Below, piece by piece: positions 1 through 7,571 of a DNA stretch of 64,000 nt. The stretch comes from an uncultured Bacteroidales bacterium (GTDB lineage: Bacteria > Bacteroidota > Bacteroidia > Bacteroidales > UBA932): the NCBI GenBank assembly GCA_949289565.1, contig CASEOO010000016.1:62001-126000 (forward strand), read 5' to 3'. Below the pieces are notes generated by a model. That model had not been told where the DNA came from and did no database searches. It saw nothing but the letters and a program-made list of their open reading frames with translations. Each line of letters opens with the position of its first letter. The first letter of the stretch is position 1. The position numbers and the translations under genes are program-made.

Positions 1-260
1 TAGGCAGCATATTGAAAAACAAGGACTACTGCATGCTGGACTTAGGCATAGCAGTCGAACATTTCTGCCTGCAGGCGGCAGAAGAAGGACTCGGCACCTG
101 CATCCTGGGCTGGTTCGACGAAAAGAAAACCGCCAGACTGCTTGGAGTGCCTAAAGGCAAAAGGATCCCTCTTCTGATCACCCTCGGCTGGCCTGACTGC
201 GAGATCAGGAACAAAATAAGAAAACCCCTCGAAGAAATATCCTCCTGGAACAGCTACTGA
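1..260 (+). CDS. Nitroreductase family protein, C-terminal part
   Basis: The reading frame is open to the left window edge, so only the last 85 or so residues are present and the real start lies upstream. The visible part has the late helix of FMN-dependent nitroreductases ([16 protein letters not shown], then GWFDE and a short LGVPKG...ITLGWP segment before the C-terminus). Family members are homodimeric flavoproteins that reduce nitro compounds or quinones with NAD(P)H; the substrate cannot be told from this fragment. The stop codon overlaps the 3' end of the convergent queF by 7 bp. A TTG at 12 is the first start-like codon in the window, but it lies inside the domain and is probably not used. 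Confidence 0.8.
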   Translation, partial: GSILKNKDYCMLDLGIAVEHFCLQAAEEGLGTCILGWFDEKKTARLLGVPKGKRIPLLITLGWPDCEIRNKIRKPLEEISSWNSY

Positions 261-709
261 TGCATTTCGAAACGTCTGACCGCCAGGTCCTCATATTTCG
301 TCCCGGGCCGTCCGTAGTTTGCATACGGATGGATTGATATGCCGCCACGGGGAGTGAACATCCCGGTGACCTCGATATATTTCGGGTCCATCAGCCGTAC
401 CAGATCCTTCATGATGATATTGACGCAGTCTTCATGAAAATCTCCATGGTTTCTGAAACTGAAAAGATATAGTTTCAGGCTCTTGCTCTCCACCATCCTG
501 ATGTCGGGAATATAGCTGATGACAATTTCCGCAAAATCCGGCTGTCCTGTGATCGGACAAAGGCTCGTGAATTCCGGGCAGTTGAATTTAACCCAGTAAT
601 CGTTGTCCCGATGCTTGTTCTCGAAAGTTTCAAGCACCTCAGGCGCATAATCGCCCCTGTAAACAGTCTTAGCTCCGAGAGCTTGCAAATGATCATTTTC
701 CCTGTTCAT
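254..709 (-). CDS. queF: NADPH-dependent 7-cyano-7-deazaguanine reductase QueF
   Basis: Reduces the nitrile of preQ0 to the amine of preQ1 in the cytoplasmic pathway to the tRNA nucleoside queuosine. At 151 residues it matches the short, single-domain (YkvM-type) QueF. The family signature ESKSLKLY is at residues 74-81. The nucleophilic cysteine is Cys51 in [12 protein letters not shown], with the partner Asp58, and the HGDFHEDC segment is at 88-95. The gene starts 5 bp after the queC stop on the same strand, so the two form a queC-queF operon. The 3' end overlaps the convergent nitroreductase gene by 7 bp. The call is secure by motif and context. Confidence 0.96.
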   Translation of the reverse strand: MNRENDHLQALGAKTVYRGDYAPEVLETFENKHRDNDYWVKFNCPEFTSLCPITGQPDFAEIVISYIPDIRMVESKSLKLYLFSFRNHGDFHEDCVNIIMKDLVRLMDPKYIEVTGMFTPRGGISIHPYANYGRPGTKYEDLAVRRFEMHQ

Positions 710-714
710 AAAAT

Positions 715-1404
715 TCAGATATTAAAATTCCCCAATGATTCAAGAGCCATATCCCTGTCCTCCAGGTATTTATGAAGTCCTGCGTTCCTCAACCGGCACG
801 CAGGACAATGTCCGCACCCGTCTCCCGGAATCCCGTTATAGCATGTCAGTGTCTCATTCCTGACAATGCCGAATACTCCCAGGCTGTCGGCCAATGCCCA
901 GGTCTGAGCCTTGTCAAGCCACATCAGCGGAGTATGAATGACAAACTGCTCATCCATTGCAAGATTGAGAGAAACATTCAATGATCTGATAAACGAATCC
1001 CTGCAGTCAGGATAGCCGCTGAAATCAGTCTGGGAGACTCCTGTAACCAGGTCGAAAATTCCTTTTTCACGAGCGTACACAGCCGCTATGCTCAGGAAAA
1101 ACAGATTTCTGCCGGGCACAAAAGTGTTCGGGACAGAATGTTCAGGCTTCTCCTGGTCCATAACCATGCCTCTGTCAGTCAGAGAATTTTTACCGATGGA
1201 CGCTATCTGCCCGATATCCACCAGATGAAAATCCACACCGGCCATGCCGGCAATCTTTTTTGCGGCCGCCACTTCGAGGCTATGTTTCTGTCCATATGCA
1301 AATGTAATGGTATGGACCTCTCTGAAACGTTTCAAGGCCCAATATAAACATGTTGCAGAGTCCTGGCCGCCGCTGAAGACCACCAATGCTTTTTCTCGTT
1401 TCAT
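715..1404 (-). CDS. queC: 7-cyano-7-deazaguanine synthase QueC
   Basis: ATP-dependent enzyme that converts 7-carboxy-7-deazaguanine and ammonia to preQ0, the step before QueF. The 229-residue protein has the N-type ATP pyrophosphatase P-loop SGGQDS at 11-16. It also has the C-terminal zinc site of the family, formed by Cys188, Cys197, Cys200 and Cys203 (CYN...CGHCPAC). It lies 5 bp upstream of queF and about 80 bp downstream of the riboswitch-controlled transporter on the same strand, so it may be read from that promoter as well. No separate TAnnTTTG promoter is obvious in the 77-bp gap, which holds a small hairpin (1431-1446). queD and queE are not in the window. Confidence 0.97.
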   Translation of the reverse strand: MKREKALVVFSGGQDSATCLYWALKRFREVHTITFAYGQKHSLEVAAAKKIAGMAGVDFHLVDIGQIASIGKNSLTDRGMVMDQEKPEHSVPNTFVPGRNLFFLSIAAVYAREKGIFDLVTGVSQTDFSGYPDCRDSFIRSLNVSLNLAMDEQFVIHTPLMWLDKAQTWALADSLGVFGIVRNETLTCYNGIPGDGCGHCPACRLRNAGLHKYLEDRDMALESLGNFNI

Positions 1405-1430
1405 ATTGAAAATAATTTAACTTTTTACTA

Positions 1431-1446
1431 TGTGCCTGACGGCACA
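1431..1446 (-). other. Small GTCA-loop hairpin upstream of queC
   Basis: A perfect 6-bp stem (TGTGCC/GGCACA) closes a GTCA tetraloop on the minus strand, between the transporter stop and the queC start. The inner 12 bases (TGCCGTCAGGCA) are identical to one unit of the tandem hairpin array at 52931-53014. It could be a weak attenuator or processing site between the two genes. No T-run follows directly, so a classic terminator is unlikely. Confidence 0.4.
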
Positions 1447-1481
1447 ATGAAATAAGAACAAGACTTCATGAATGAGCCTTG

Positions 1482-2183
1482 TCAGATATCCAGAATCTTG
1501 AAGGGATTGTATGAAATGTTTTCATCGAAAGTGTCAGTTTTTTCGAACTTTTTCAGATTCCGCACCACCAAGGACGTCACTGGCAGGATAATGACTTCAT
1601 ACAATGTTTTCAGAATCACCTGCGAAGCCATGAGTGAAAGCATCTCGCCGGCGCCAAGTCCCCAGAAAGCTATCGGAAAGAAAATAAGGGAGTCCACCAT
1701 CTCGCCGCCGAGCGAAGACACGACAGCCCTGACAGAAAATCTCCGGCCATGAGAAGCAACCTTCATCCGGCTCATTATCCAGGCATTGACAGTAGAACCG
1801 CAAAAGAATGCCAGCATTGAAGCCATAGTGACACGCGGCGCCATGGCGAATACATAGTCGAAATGCGGGCCTCCATCCCAGAACGGAGCGGCCGGCAAGA
1901 TCCTGACAATCTGAGCCATGGCCACTACGAAAAAATTCATCAGGAAACCTGTCCAAATCACCAGTCTGGCTTTTCTGTAGCCATAAACTTCCACCAGGCA
2001 GTCATTGATGATGTAAGAAACCGGAAAAATGATGACACCTCCTGTAAGGGCCATCTGCCCGGCCATAAAAAGTTTGGTTTCGAAAAGATTCGATGCTATC
2101 AGGCAGACATTGAAGACTATCGCCATCAGCATAAAAGACACAGACACAGTGTGTCTGCCTGAAAAATTCTGTTCCATATTCAT
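1482..2183 (-). CDS. yhhQ: Queuosine precursor transporter (YhhQ/VUT family)
   Basis: Integral inner membrane protein of 233 residues with about six hydrophobic helices. It has the family's conserved polar stretch IINDCLVEVYGYRKAR near residue 60 and a late GGEMVDSLIFF helix. The family (formerly DUF165) imports the deazapurine precursors preQ0, preQ1 or queuine for tRNA modification. The context supports this: it lies directly upstream of queC-queF and its start codon abuts a preQ1-I riboswitch (2184-2222), so expression should fall when preQ1 is plentiful. The ATG at 2183 is preferred because the pseudoknot ends at that codon; a second ATG lies two codons in. A full promoter lies just upstream (2237-2268). 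Confidence 0.93.
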   Translation of the reverse strand: MNMEQNFSGRHTVSVSFMLMAIVFNVCLIASNLFETKLFMAGQMALTGGVIIFPVSYIINDCLVEVYGYRKARLVIWTGFLMNFFVVAMAQIVRILPAAPFWDGGPHFDYVFAMAPRVTMASMLAFFCGSTVNAWIMSRMKVASHGRRFSVRAVVSSLGGEMVDSLIFFPIAFWGLGAGEMLSLMASQVILKTLYEVIILPVTSLVVRNLKKFEKTDTFDENISYNPFKILDI

Positions 2184-2222
2184 CTTGTTTTAATTGTAAC
2201 GGGTGGTTACCAAGCACACCCG
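2184..2222 (-). promoter_or_regulatory. preQ1-I riboswitch
   Basis: Read on the minus strand, a 6-bp P1 stem (CGGGTG at 2222-2217, CACCCG at 2205-2200) closes an 11-nt loop. A TTACAATTAAAA tail leads to CAAG touching the ATG. CTTG in the loop pairs with the terminal CAAG, forming the H-type pseudoknot of class I preQ1 riboswitches. The loop ends in GUAAC, with the C in the ligand-pairing position, and the A-rich tail closely resembles the Thermoanaerobacter (type II) preQ1-I element as I remember it. The P2 strand lies next to the start codon, so ligand binding should block translation initiation. The downstream gene is a queuosine precursor transporter, a known target class. Confidence 0.87.
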
Positions 2223-2236
2223 GCCCGAAAGCGGTG

Positions 2237-2268
2237 CAAATGTACGCAAAAGCCGAGAGCTATGCAAA
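2237..2268 (-). promoter_or_regulatory. Bacteroidetes-type promoter of the queuosine transporter
   Basis: On the minus strand TTTG (2268-2265) is followed after 20 nt by TACATTTG (2244-2237), matching the TTTG-N19/20-TAnnTTTG promoter consensus of Bacteroidetes. Transcription would begin near 2230, only about 8 nt before the riboswitch, so the leader is little more than the aptamer. Confidence 0.75.
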
Positions 2269-2343
2269 TGAACTTGTTCAGATTGCATTGCCGAGGAGTG
2301 AGCAGTAATAGGTGGCGAAACCATATGTCCACAGAAACTAAGA

Positions 2344-2371
2344 GAAATGGGAATAAATTAATTTCCATTTC
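2344..2371 (-). terminator. Possible terminator after lysO
   Basis: A 10-bp stem (GAAATGGGAA with TTTCCATTTC, one G-T pair) closes an 8-nt loop about 50 bp downstream of the lysO stop. The T-run after it on the minus strand is weak, so this is tentative. Confidence 0.4.
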
Positions 2372-2419
2372 CGAAGGACTGCAGTATAGCCAGGCCAAAT
2401 ATACGCAGAACTGAAAGAT

Positions 2420-3058
2420 TCAGAACGAGCAGAAAAATGAAACCAGAAAAGGCACGCTAATATCACATAAGACCCCGCTCACAATAGCATAGGGAAGCAT
2501 CCTGCAGCCGGCATACCTGACTATGACAGGAAGGCATACATCGAAAGCCGTGGCCCCGGCTGAAGCTATCGGTGCGAACGGCCCGAACCATCTTGCAAGA
2601 AACGGAGCGCCGGCCAGAGTGAACATCTCCCGGAAAATATTAGTCAGCAAAGCCACAGTTCCGAGCTCTGCGGCCGCTTGCGCCCCTGCTGAAGCCTCCT
2701 TTAGCTGCCCTATCAACACGGAAGACAGGGAATAGTACCCCATTCCGCCACCTATGGCCATACTGTCAGCCAGACTATATCCAGATAGAAGAATGCCTGC
2801 AGCCGCAGAAAAAGACAACGTTCCTAAAACTGTCACTGCCGGCAGCAACAGAATCTTGGGGCTGACGCTTTTCACGATTTTCTTCAGATCAGGGTTCGAG
2901 CCCACACTGATGCCCACCAGGAACATCAGGATATAAAGCAAATACATCGGCACATCCTTGACCGTGTCACCAAATATCTTCATATCGGCCATGCCGGCAT
3001 ACCCTGCCAGACACCCCAGCACGAAAACAGCTATAGTAAGGACAGTTCCTTTCATCAT
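2420..3058 (-). CDS. lysO: LysO-type lysine exporter, C-terminal subunit
   Basis: Membrane protein of 212 residues made of about six to seven hydrophobic helices, with the glycine-rich MAIGGGMGYYSLSS segment near residue 100 and TNIFREMFTLAGAP near 140. These are features of the LysO (YbjE, DUF340) family that exports L-lysine. In E. coli LysO is one chain of about 300 residues; here the first ~90 residues are encoded by the separate gene upstream. The stop of that gene and this start overlap as TAATG, implying translational coupling and a two-subunit exporter. Substrate assignment is by family only. Confidence 0.85.
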   Translation of the reverse strand: MMKGTVLTIAVFVLGCLAGYAGMADMKIFGDTVKDVPMYLLYILMFLVGISVGSNPDLKKIVKSVSPKILLLPAVTVLGTLSFSAAAGILLSGYSLADSMAIGGGMGYYSLSSVLIGQLKEASAGAQAAAELGTVALLTNIFREMFTLAGAPFLARWFGPFAPIASAGATAFDVCLPVIVRYAGCRMLPYAIVSGVLCDISVPFLVSFFCSF

Positions 3059-3339
3059 TACATGTTCTCAGTTTCCTTCCGGAAAAGCGCCCTGTACAAA
3101 ACCATAGACAGAAGGACACTTCCAGCCACTCCTGCCAGAGCCAGGACAAGTGCCCGGAAGCCCAATTCCGAAATATTTTCCAGAAGCTGTCTATCTGCCC
3201 CTATCTCCATGCCGAGAAAAAAAAGCATAACGAAAACAGTCACGGAAACAGCCTTTCCTATATGAGAAAACGCCTTGATTCTTCTCCCTGCAAAACCTGC
3301 ACAGACTCCTGCGGCAAGCGTCATTATCAAATAAAACAT
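3058..3339 (-). CDS. lysO: LysO-type lysine exporter, N-terminal subunit
   Basis: A 93-residue protein with three hydrophobic segments (MFYLIMTLAAGVCAGF at the start, VTVFVMLFFLGMEIGAD in the middle, then ALVLALAGVAGSVLLSMVLY). The FFLGMEIGAD segment is typical of the N-terminal half of LysO/DUF340 transporters. Its stop codon shares a base with the start of the following gene (TAATG), so the two halves should be made together and assemble. A variant -7 element (TATTTTCG on the minus strand, 3363-3370) lies just upstream, back to back with the priA promoter. Confidence 0.82.
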   Translation of the reverse strand: MFYLIMTLAAGVCAGFAGRRIKAFSHIGKAVSVTVFVMLFFLGMEIGADRQLLENISELGFRALVLALAGVAGSVLLSMVLYRALFRKETENM

Positions 3340-3362
3340 ACCCTGTCCTGTTTTTCAGGGCG

Positions 3363-3370
3363 CGAAAATA
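3363..3370 (-). promoter_or_regulatory. Candidate -7 element for lysO
   Basis: TATTTTCG on the minus strand, one base off TAnnTTTG, lies 24 bp before the first lysO start. No clear -33 element. It is divergent from the similar variant in front of priA. Confidence 0.4.
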
Positions 3371-3384
3371 GGGAAAAAAATTTA

Positions 3385-3392
3385 TAACTTCG
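3385..3392 (+). promoter_or_regulatory. Candidate -7 element for priA
   Basis: TAACTTCG, a one-base variant of TAnnTTTG, ends 7 nt before the priA ATG. This would give a very short or absent leader. Confidence 0.4.
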
Positions 3393-3399
3393 CGGCAGT

Positions 3400-5679
3400 A
3401 TGACTGAAAAGAAAACATATGTGTCTGTGGTCTTGCCGCTGAAGCTGGACTGGGTGCCATGCTACTCAGTCCCTCCTGGTGAAAGCGTGCATCGCGGAGA
3501 CTGGGTGAAAGTCGATTTCTCGTATAAATCATACCCAGGCGTCGTATATGAATGCGGCATCACTCCTGACACCGATCCGGAGAAAATCAAAGACCTGTCG
3601 TCAGTGGACAGAGGCATGAGCCGGGTCACTGAAGAGGAAATGCGCCTGTGGAAAATGGTAGCGGACTACTACCTCTGCTCCATAGGAGAAGTGTTCAAGG
3701 CCGCCTATCCGTCCATAAAAATATCACAGGAAGAGCTTCTGGCCAGAATGCAGGAAAAAGAAAGAGCAAAACGCCGCAAGCTGTCTGATTCCATCATTCT
3801 GAAAATCGAAAAAGAAAAAGAAAATCTGGCCAAAAAAAAGAAAAAACTGGAAGATTCAGAAAAATCTGCGAAAAAAAACGAAAAAACCATTGCCAAGCTG
3901 ATTGAAGAAATAGGAAAAATCAGTGAAAATATTATAGAGTTTGAAAAACGCCTGAAAGAAATTTCTTTGGAGGCCGGAGGCATTGGCCTGAAAGGCCAGG
4001 AAGACAGACAGCGAACCACAGGGAAGTTCATGGCTGAGATCGAGCTTACAAGCACTCAGCAGGCGATATACGAACAGGCACTGGAAATATCGGAAGAGGG
4101 CAAGCCTGTGCTGATAAAAGGCGTGACCGGTTCTGGAAAGACCGAAATCTACCTGAAACTGGCGCAGAAGGCCATGTCCGAAGGCAAGAACGTCCTCTAC
4201 CTGGTGCCGGAAATCGCTGTAAGCAGGCAGCTCAGGGAAAGGCTGCGCGCAATATTCGGGGAAAAAGTCCTCACATTCCACTCCGAAGAAACAGCAGTGG
4301 CGAAACGGGAGGCCGCAGAAAAAATCAAGCGGAGCAAATCCGAAGGCGAGCAATACATAGTGCTGGGCACCAGATCCGCAGTTTTCCTGCCTCACACCTG
4401 CCTGGGGCTGATAGTTGTGGATGAGGAGCACGACTCGTCCTACAAGCAAGACTCTCCTGCCCCCAGATACAACGGCAGAGATGCGGCTGTAATGCTCTCC
4501 ACTATACACAGATGCCCCTTGGTGATGGGCTCCGCTACGCCATCGCTTGAATCAGTGTTCAATGCAAGCTGCGGAAAATACACAATGCTGACTCTGAACT
4601 CCAGGTACTACCAGGCAAGCGAAGCCGAGGTGGAAATCATCGACACATCGGCTGAAAGGAAGAAAAACGGCATGTCCGGCTCTTTCTCGAAAAAGCTGGC
4701 GTCCAGGATAGAAGAAACATTGCGGAAGAAAGAGCAAGTCCTGATCCTGAGGGCCAGACGAGCTTTCTCTCCTGTACTTCAATGCCCGGAGTGCGGTGAA
4801 ATCTTGAAATGCCCCCACTGCAACGTCAGCCTCAGCATGCACAAGAATCCAGACAGGATGATATGCCACCATTGCGGATTCACAGCGGCCATCAACCCTC
4901 GATGCCCTAAGTGCGGGACGGCTATGCAAGGCCTGGGAAGCGGCACGCAGAAAATAGAAGAAGAGGCCAGAATGCTTTTCCCTCAGGCGAAAATCGCCAG
5001 GCTGGACAGCGACACATCGAAAACCAAGGCTTTGGAAATCATCTCCAAGTTCAATTCCGGAGACACAGACATTCTGGTAGGCACGCAAATCGTGTCAAAA
5101 GGCTTTGACTTTCCAAGAGTGACCCTGTCTGCAGTCATTGCCGCCGACTCTATGCTGGGAATCCAGGACTTCAAGGCAGACGAGAAGGCCTTCCAGTCAC
5201 TCGAGCAGCTCAGAGGGAGGTGCGGCAGAAGGGACAAGCAGGGAATCTTCGTCATCCAGACTAACCAGCCGGAACATCCGGTATACAGACGGCTGGCAGA
5301 AGGAGACAGCGAATCCTTTTACGCCGGCCTGCTCTCCGAAAGACAGGAATTCGGCTATCCTCCCTTCACCAGGCTCATAAACCTGTGCATCAAAGACAGA
5401 AACGAAGCCAAAACGGAAATGCTGGCCAGGAAGCTGTCCGGAATCATGAAAAAAGTTTTCACAGACGCATCCGCCAGCGATGGGCTCGAAATGGTTTCAG
5501 AACCTTTTTCACCGCCTGTAGACAAAATAGCAGGGAATCACATCAGAATCATCAGGCTGACCATGAGGAAAGACCGCCGCCTTCACGAAATGAAAAGGCT
5601 TGCAGCCAGAATGGTTTCAGACTTCGAGAAAGCCGCACGCTGCCCGGGACAAGTCATCATCGACGTAGATCCGTCTTAA
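3400..5679 (+). CDS. priA: Primosomal protein N' (PriA helicase) with unusual coiled-coil linker
   Basis: Superfamily 2 3'-5' helicase that reloads the replisome at stalled forks. An N-terminal 3'-DNA-binding domain covers residues 1-108. The helicase core has Walker A GVTGSGKT (241-248) and DEEH (341-344). The zinc-binding insertion carries all eight expected cysteines (462, 465, 471, 474, 489, 492, 502, 505), followed by the GTQIVSKGFDFPRV segment. Two oddities stand out. Residues about 113-190, where PriA normally has a winged-helix domain, are a Lys/Glu-rich probable coiled coil. The usual FLNRRGY motif before the zinc site reads ILRARRAF. The length of 759 is near normal. The 3' end overlaps the convergent lipid kinase gene by 4 bp. 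Confidence 0.95.
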   Translation: MTEKKTYVSVVLPLKLDWVPCYSVPPGESVHRGDWVKVDFSYKSYPGVVYECGITPDTDPEKIKDLSSVDRGMSRVTEEEMRLWKMVADYYLCSIGEVFKAAYPSIKISQEELLARMQEKERAKRRKLSDSIILKIEKEKENLAKKKKKLEDSEKSAKKNEKTIAKLIEEIGKISENIIEFEKRLKEISLEAGGIGLKGQEDRQRTTGKFMAEIELTSTQQAIYEQALEISEEGKPVLIKGVTGSGKTEIYLKLAQKAMSEGKNVLYLVPEIAVSRQLRERLRAIFGEKVLTFHSEETAVAKREAAEKIKRSKSEGEQYIVLGTRSAVFLPHTCLGLIVVDEEHDSSYKQDSPAPRYNGRDAAVMLSTIHRCPLVMGSATPSLESVFNASCGKYTMLTLNSRYYQASEAEVEIIDTSAERKKNGMSGSFSKKLASRIEETLRKKEQVLILRARRAFSPVLQCPECGEILKCPHCNVSLSMHKNPDRMICHHCGFTAAINPRCPKCGTAMQGLGSGTQKIEEEARMLFPQAKIARLDSDTSKTKALEIISKFNSGDTDILVGTQIVSKGFDFPRVTLSAVIAADSMLGIQDFKADEKAFQSLEQLRGRCGRRDKQGIFVIQTNQPEHPVYRRLAEGDSESFYAGLLSERQEFGYPPFTRLINLCIKDRNEAKTEMLARKLSGIMKKVFTDASASDGLEMVSEPFSPPVDKIAGNHIRIIRLTMRKDRRLHEMKRLAARMVSDFEKAARCPGQVIIDVDPS

Positions 5680-6671
5680 AATCTATGCAGCACGTTAATC
5701 TGCTGAGGCATGACTTCGAACCTCACAGGGGAGCTCCCTATAATCTCCCCGTCCACCTCGACAAGCTCACGTCTGGACGAGCCCGGCACTACGATTATGC
5801 ATCTGCCACGTCTGCATACAAGACCTTTCACTGAAGTGAACCTGCCGTCGAAAAGCCGAGCCGCATGAGGCAGCACATGGCGCAATGCTTTTTCCGGTAT
5901 CACAGTCAAATCCAGCAAGCCGTCATCGAATTCAGCACCCGGAGTCTGCCTGAGCCCTCCTCCGCAGAATTTCCCGTTTCCCAGCGCGACAGAAAAGCAT
6001 CCGCCCTCGAAAACCTTCACCCCGTCGCAGAACACAGACATCGGCACAGACTTATATTTGAAAAAAAGATACAAAAGGGCATTGATATACAGCAGCTTGC
6101 CACGCATCCCCTTCTCTTTCTGGCGATTCACCCTCTCGCATACCCTGGCATCGAATCCTGCGCCGCCGATATTGACCATGTAAGTTATCTTCTCCGGCAC
6201 AGCCGTCTCGTAATCCCCTGGACATGACACAGGAAGCACGCTTACTTTCACCACATCCTGACGGATAAATGACTCCGACTTGATCAAGGAAACAGTTTCC
6301 TCTATATTATAATTGATATTGTGTATCCTGATCCAGTCATTCCCGGACCCGATAGGTATCACAGCCAGCGTGAATTCCGAAATGCTGACTGGCTCGCCCA
6401 GAGCGGATGATTCATCCACGAATTTCATAACCCCTTCCAGCACTTCATGGATGGTGCCGTCTCCGCCGACGGCAATGAACCTGCGGAAACCCTTGGAGGC
6501 CGCCCTGTAAGCTATGCCTGACGCATGATATTTATAGTCAGTATATTTATTGTCATGCTGTATACCCAACTTTTCGAGAAGATGTTCCGCTTCTCTCCAC
6601 AATGACGCTGTCTTTCCGCTGCCGGCATGCAAATTCACCACAGCAAGCCAGACTCTTCGTAAATCCTTCAT
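5676..6671 (-). CDS. Diacylglycerol kinase family lipid kinase
   Basis: Member of the DagK/YegS/sphingosine kinase-like family. It has the nucleotide-binding GGDGTIHEVLEGV near residue 85, IPIGSGNDWIR near 125, and the C-terminal LPHAARLFDGRF...VEVDGE segment. Such proteins phosphorylate diacylglycerol or related lipids at the inner face of the membrane; the exact lipid is unknown. The frame extends to 6734, but the ATG at 6671 (MKDLRRVWLAVVN) is the better start. Family homology begins there, and a TATTTTTG promoter element at 6713-6720 would start transcription near 6706, inside the longer version. Divergent from parA. Confidence 0.88.
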   Translation of the reverse strand: MKDLRRVWLAVVNLHAGSGKTASLWREAEHLLEKLGIQHDNKYTDYKYHASGIAYRAASKGFRRFIAVGGDGTIHEVLEGVMKFVDESSALGEPVSISEFTLAVIPIGSGNDWIRIHNINYNIEETVSLIKSESFIRQDVVKVSVLPVSCPGDYETAVPEKITYMVNIGGAGFDARVCERVNRQKEKGMRGKLLYINALLYLFFKYKSVPMSVFCDGVKVFEGGCFSVALGNGKFCGGGLRQTPGAEFDDGLLDLTVIPEKALRHVLPHAARLFDGRFTSVKGLVCRRGRCIIVVPGSSRRELVEVDGEIIGSSPVRFEVMPQQINVLHRF

Positions 6672-6712
6672 ATAGACGGGCTGTTCAAAATTCCCAGTGA
6701 TAAAATCAGGAA

Positions 6713-6720
6713 CAAAAATA
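6713..6720 (-). promoter_or_regulatory. -7 element for the lipid kinase gene
   Basis: TATTTTTG on the minus strand, an exact match to TAnnTTTG, lies 41 bp upstream of the chosen ATG and supports the shorter start. No clear -33 box. Confidence 0.55.
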
Positions 6721-6751
6721 CTAATTAAAGGCAAGGAACGAAAATTTTTTA

Positions 6752-6759
6752 TAAATTTG
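6752..6759 (+). promoter_or_regulatory. -7 element for the parAB operon
   Basis: TAAATTTG, an exact TAnnTTTG match, lies 35 bp upstream of the parA ATG. No clear -33 element is seen. Confidence 0.55.
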
Positions 6760-6794
6760 CAGAGATATTGCCGTTATAAAATTTATTAGAATAT

Positions 6795-7571
6795 ATGGGA
6801 AAAGTCATAGCTATAGCAAACCAGAAAGGCGGTGTCGGAAAGACCACCACTGCCATTAATCTGGCGGCTTCACTCGCAGTCCTGGAAAAGAAAGTGCTGA
6901 TCATAGATGCTGACCCGCAGGCCAACACTACATCCGGACTGAACTTCTCCCCTGACAACGACCAGAAGAGAACCCTGTATGAAGTGATGATAGGCAGCCT
7001 CGATGTCCGGGACGCCCTCATCCAGACGGAGATAGCGAATCTGCATATGATTCCGTCTCATATAAACCTGGTAGGAGCCGAGATAGAAATGCTTGACAGC
7101 AAAGACAGGGAATCTGTGATGAAAAATGCCATAGCGCCGGTGCGGGACAGCTACGACTTCATCATTATAGACTGCTCCCCTTCACTCGGGCTGATCACTG
7201 TGAATTCGCTGACTGCCGCAGACTCGGTAATGATACCCGTACAGCCGGAGTTTTTCTCTCTGGAAGGCCTCGGAAAGCTGCTCCAGACCATCAGGCTGGT
7301 GCAGAACGGCGTAAATCCGGGACTGAACATAGAAGGCTTCGTAGTTACAATGTTCGACGGCAGGACCAAAGTACACACCCAGGTGGTGAATGAACTTAAA
7401 GAGCACTTCAAAGACATGGTATTCAAAACCATAATACAGAGAAACATCAGGCTGAGCGAGGCCCCGTCCCACGGAAAGCCCATCATTCTTTATGATGTCA
7501 TCTGCAACGGTACTACAAACTATCTGAACCTGGCAAAAGAAGTGCTGGAGAAAAATCAGGAGACGAAATGA
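6795..7571 (+). CDS. parA: Chromosome partitioning ATPase ParA (Soj)
   Basis: Deviant Walker ATPase of 258 residues that binds DNA as an ATP dimer and drives origin segregation together with ParB. It has KGGVGKTT at 11-18 with the signature lysine, IIDADPQANTTSGL near 37-50, and DFIIIDCSPSLG near 118. It lacks the N-terminal DNA-binding domain of plasmid ParA, so it is the short chromosomal type. It overlaps parB by 4 bp (ATGA), so the two are co-translated. The parA-parB-DUF5683-mltD order forms an apparent operon. parS sites were not identified in the window. Confidence 0.96.
   Translation: MGKVIAIANQKGGVGKTTTAINLAASLAVLEKKVLIIDADPQANTTSGLNFSPDNDQKRTLYEVMIGSLDVRDALIQTEIANLHMIPSHINLVGAEIEMLDSKDRESVMKNAIAPVRDSYDFIIIDCSPSLGLITVNSLTAADSVMIPVQPEFFSLEGLGKLLQTIRLVQNGVNPGLNIEGFVVTMFDGRTKVHTQVVNELKEHFKDMVFKTIIQRNIRLSEAPSHGKPIILYDVICNGTTNYLNLAKEVLEKNQETK

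Noticed and set aside
1405..1481. Second preQ1 riboswitch before queC
   Set aside because: No A-rich tail or pseudoknot partner; only a simple 6-bp hairpin is present.
3705..4509. Long ORFs on the minus strand opposite priA
   Set aside because: They mirror the Lys/Glu-rich and helicase coding sequence (Phe/Ser-rich shadows) and have no family features.
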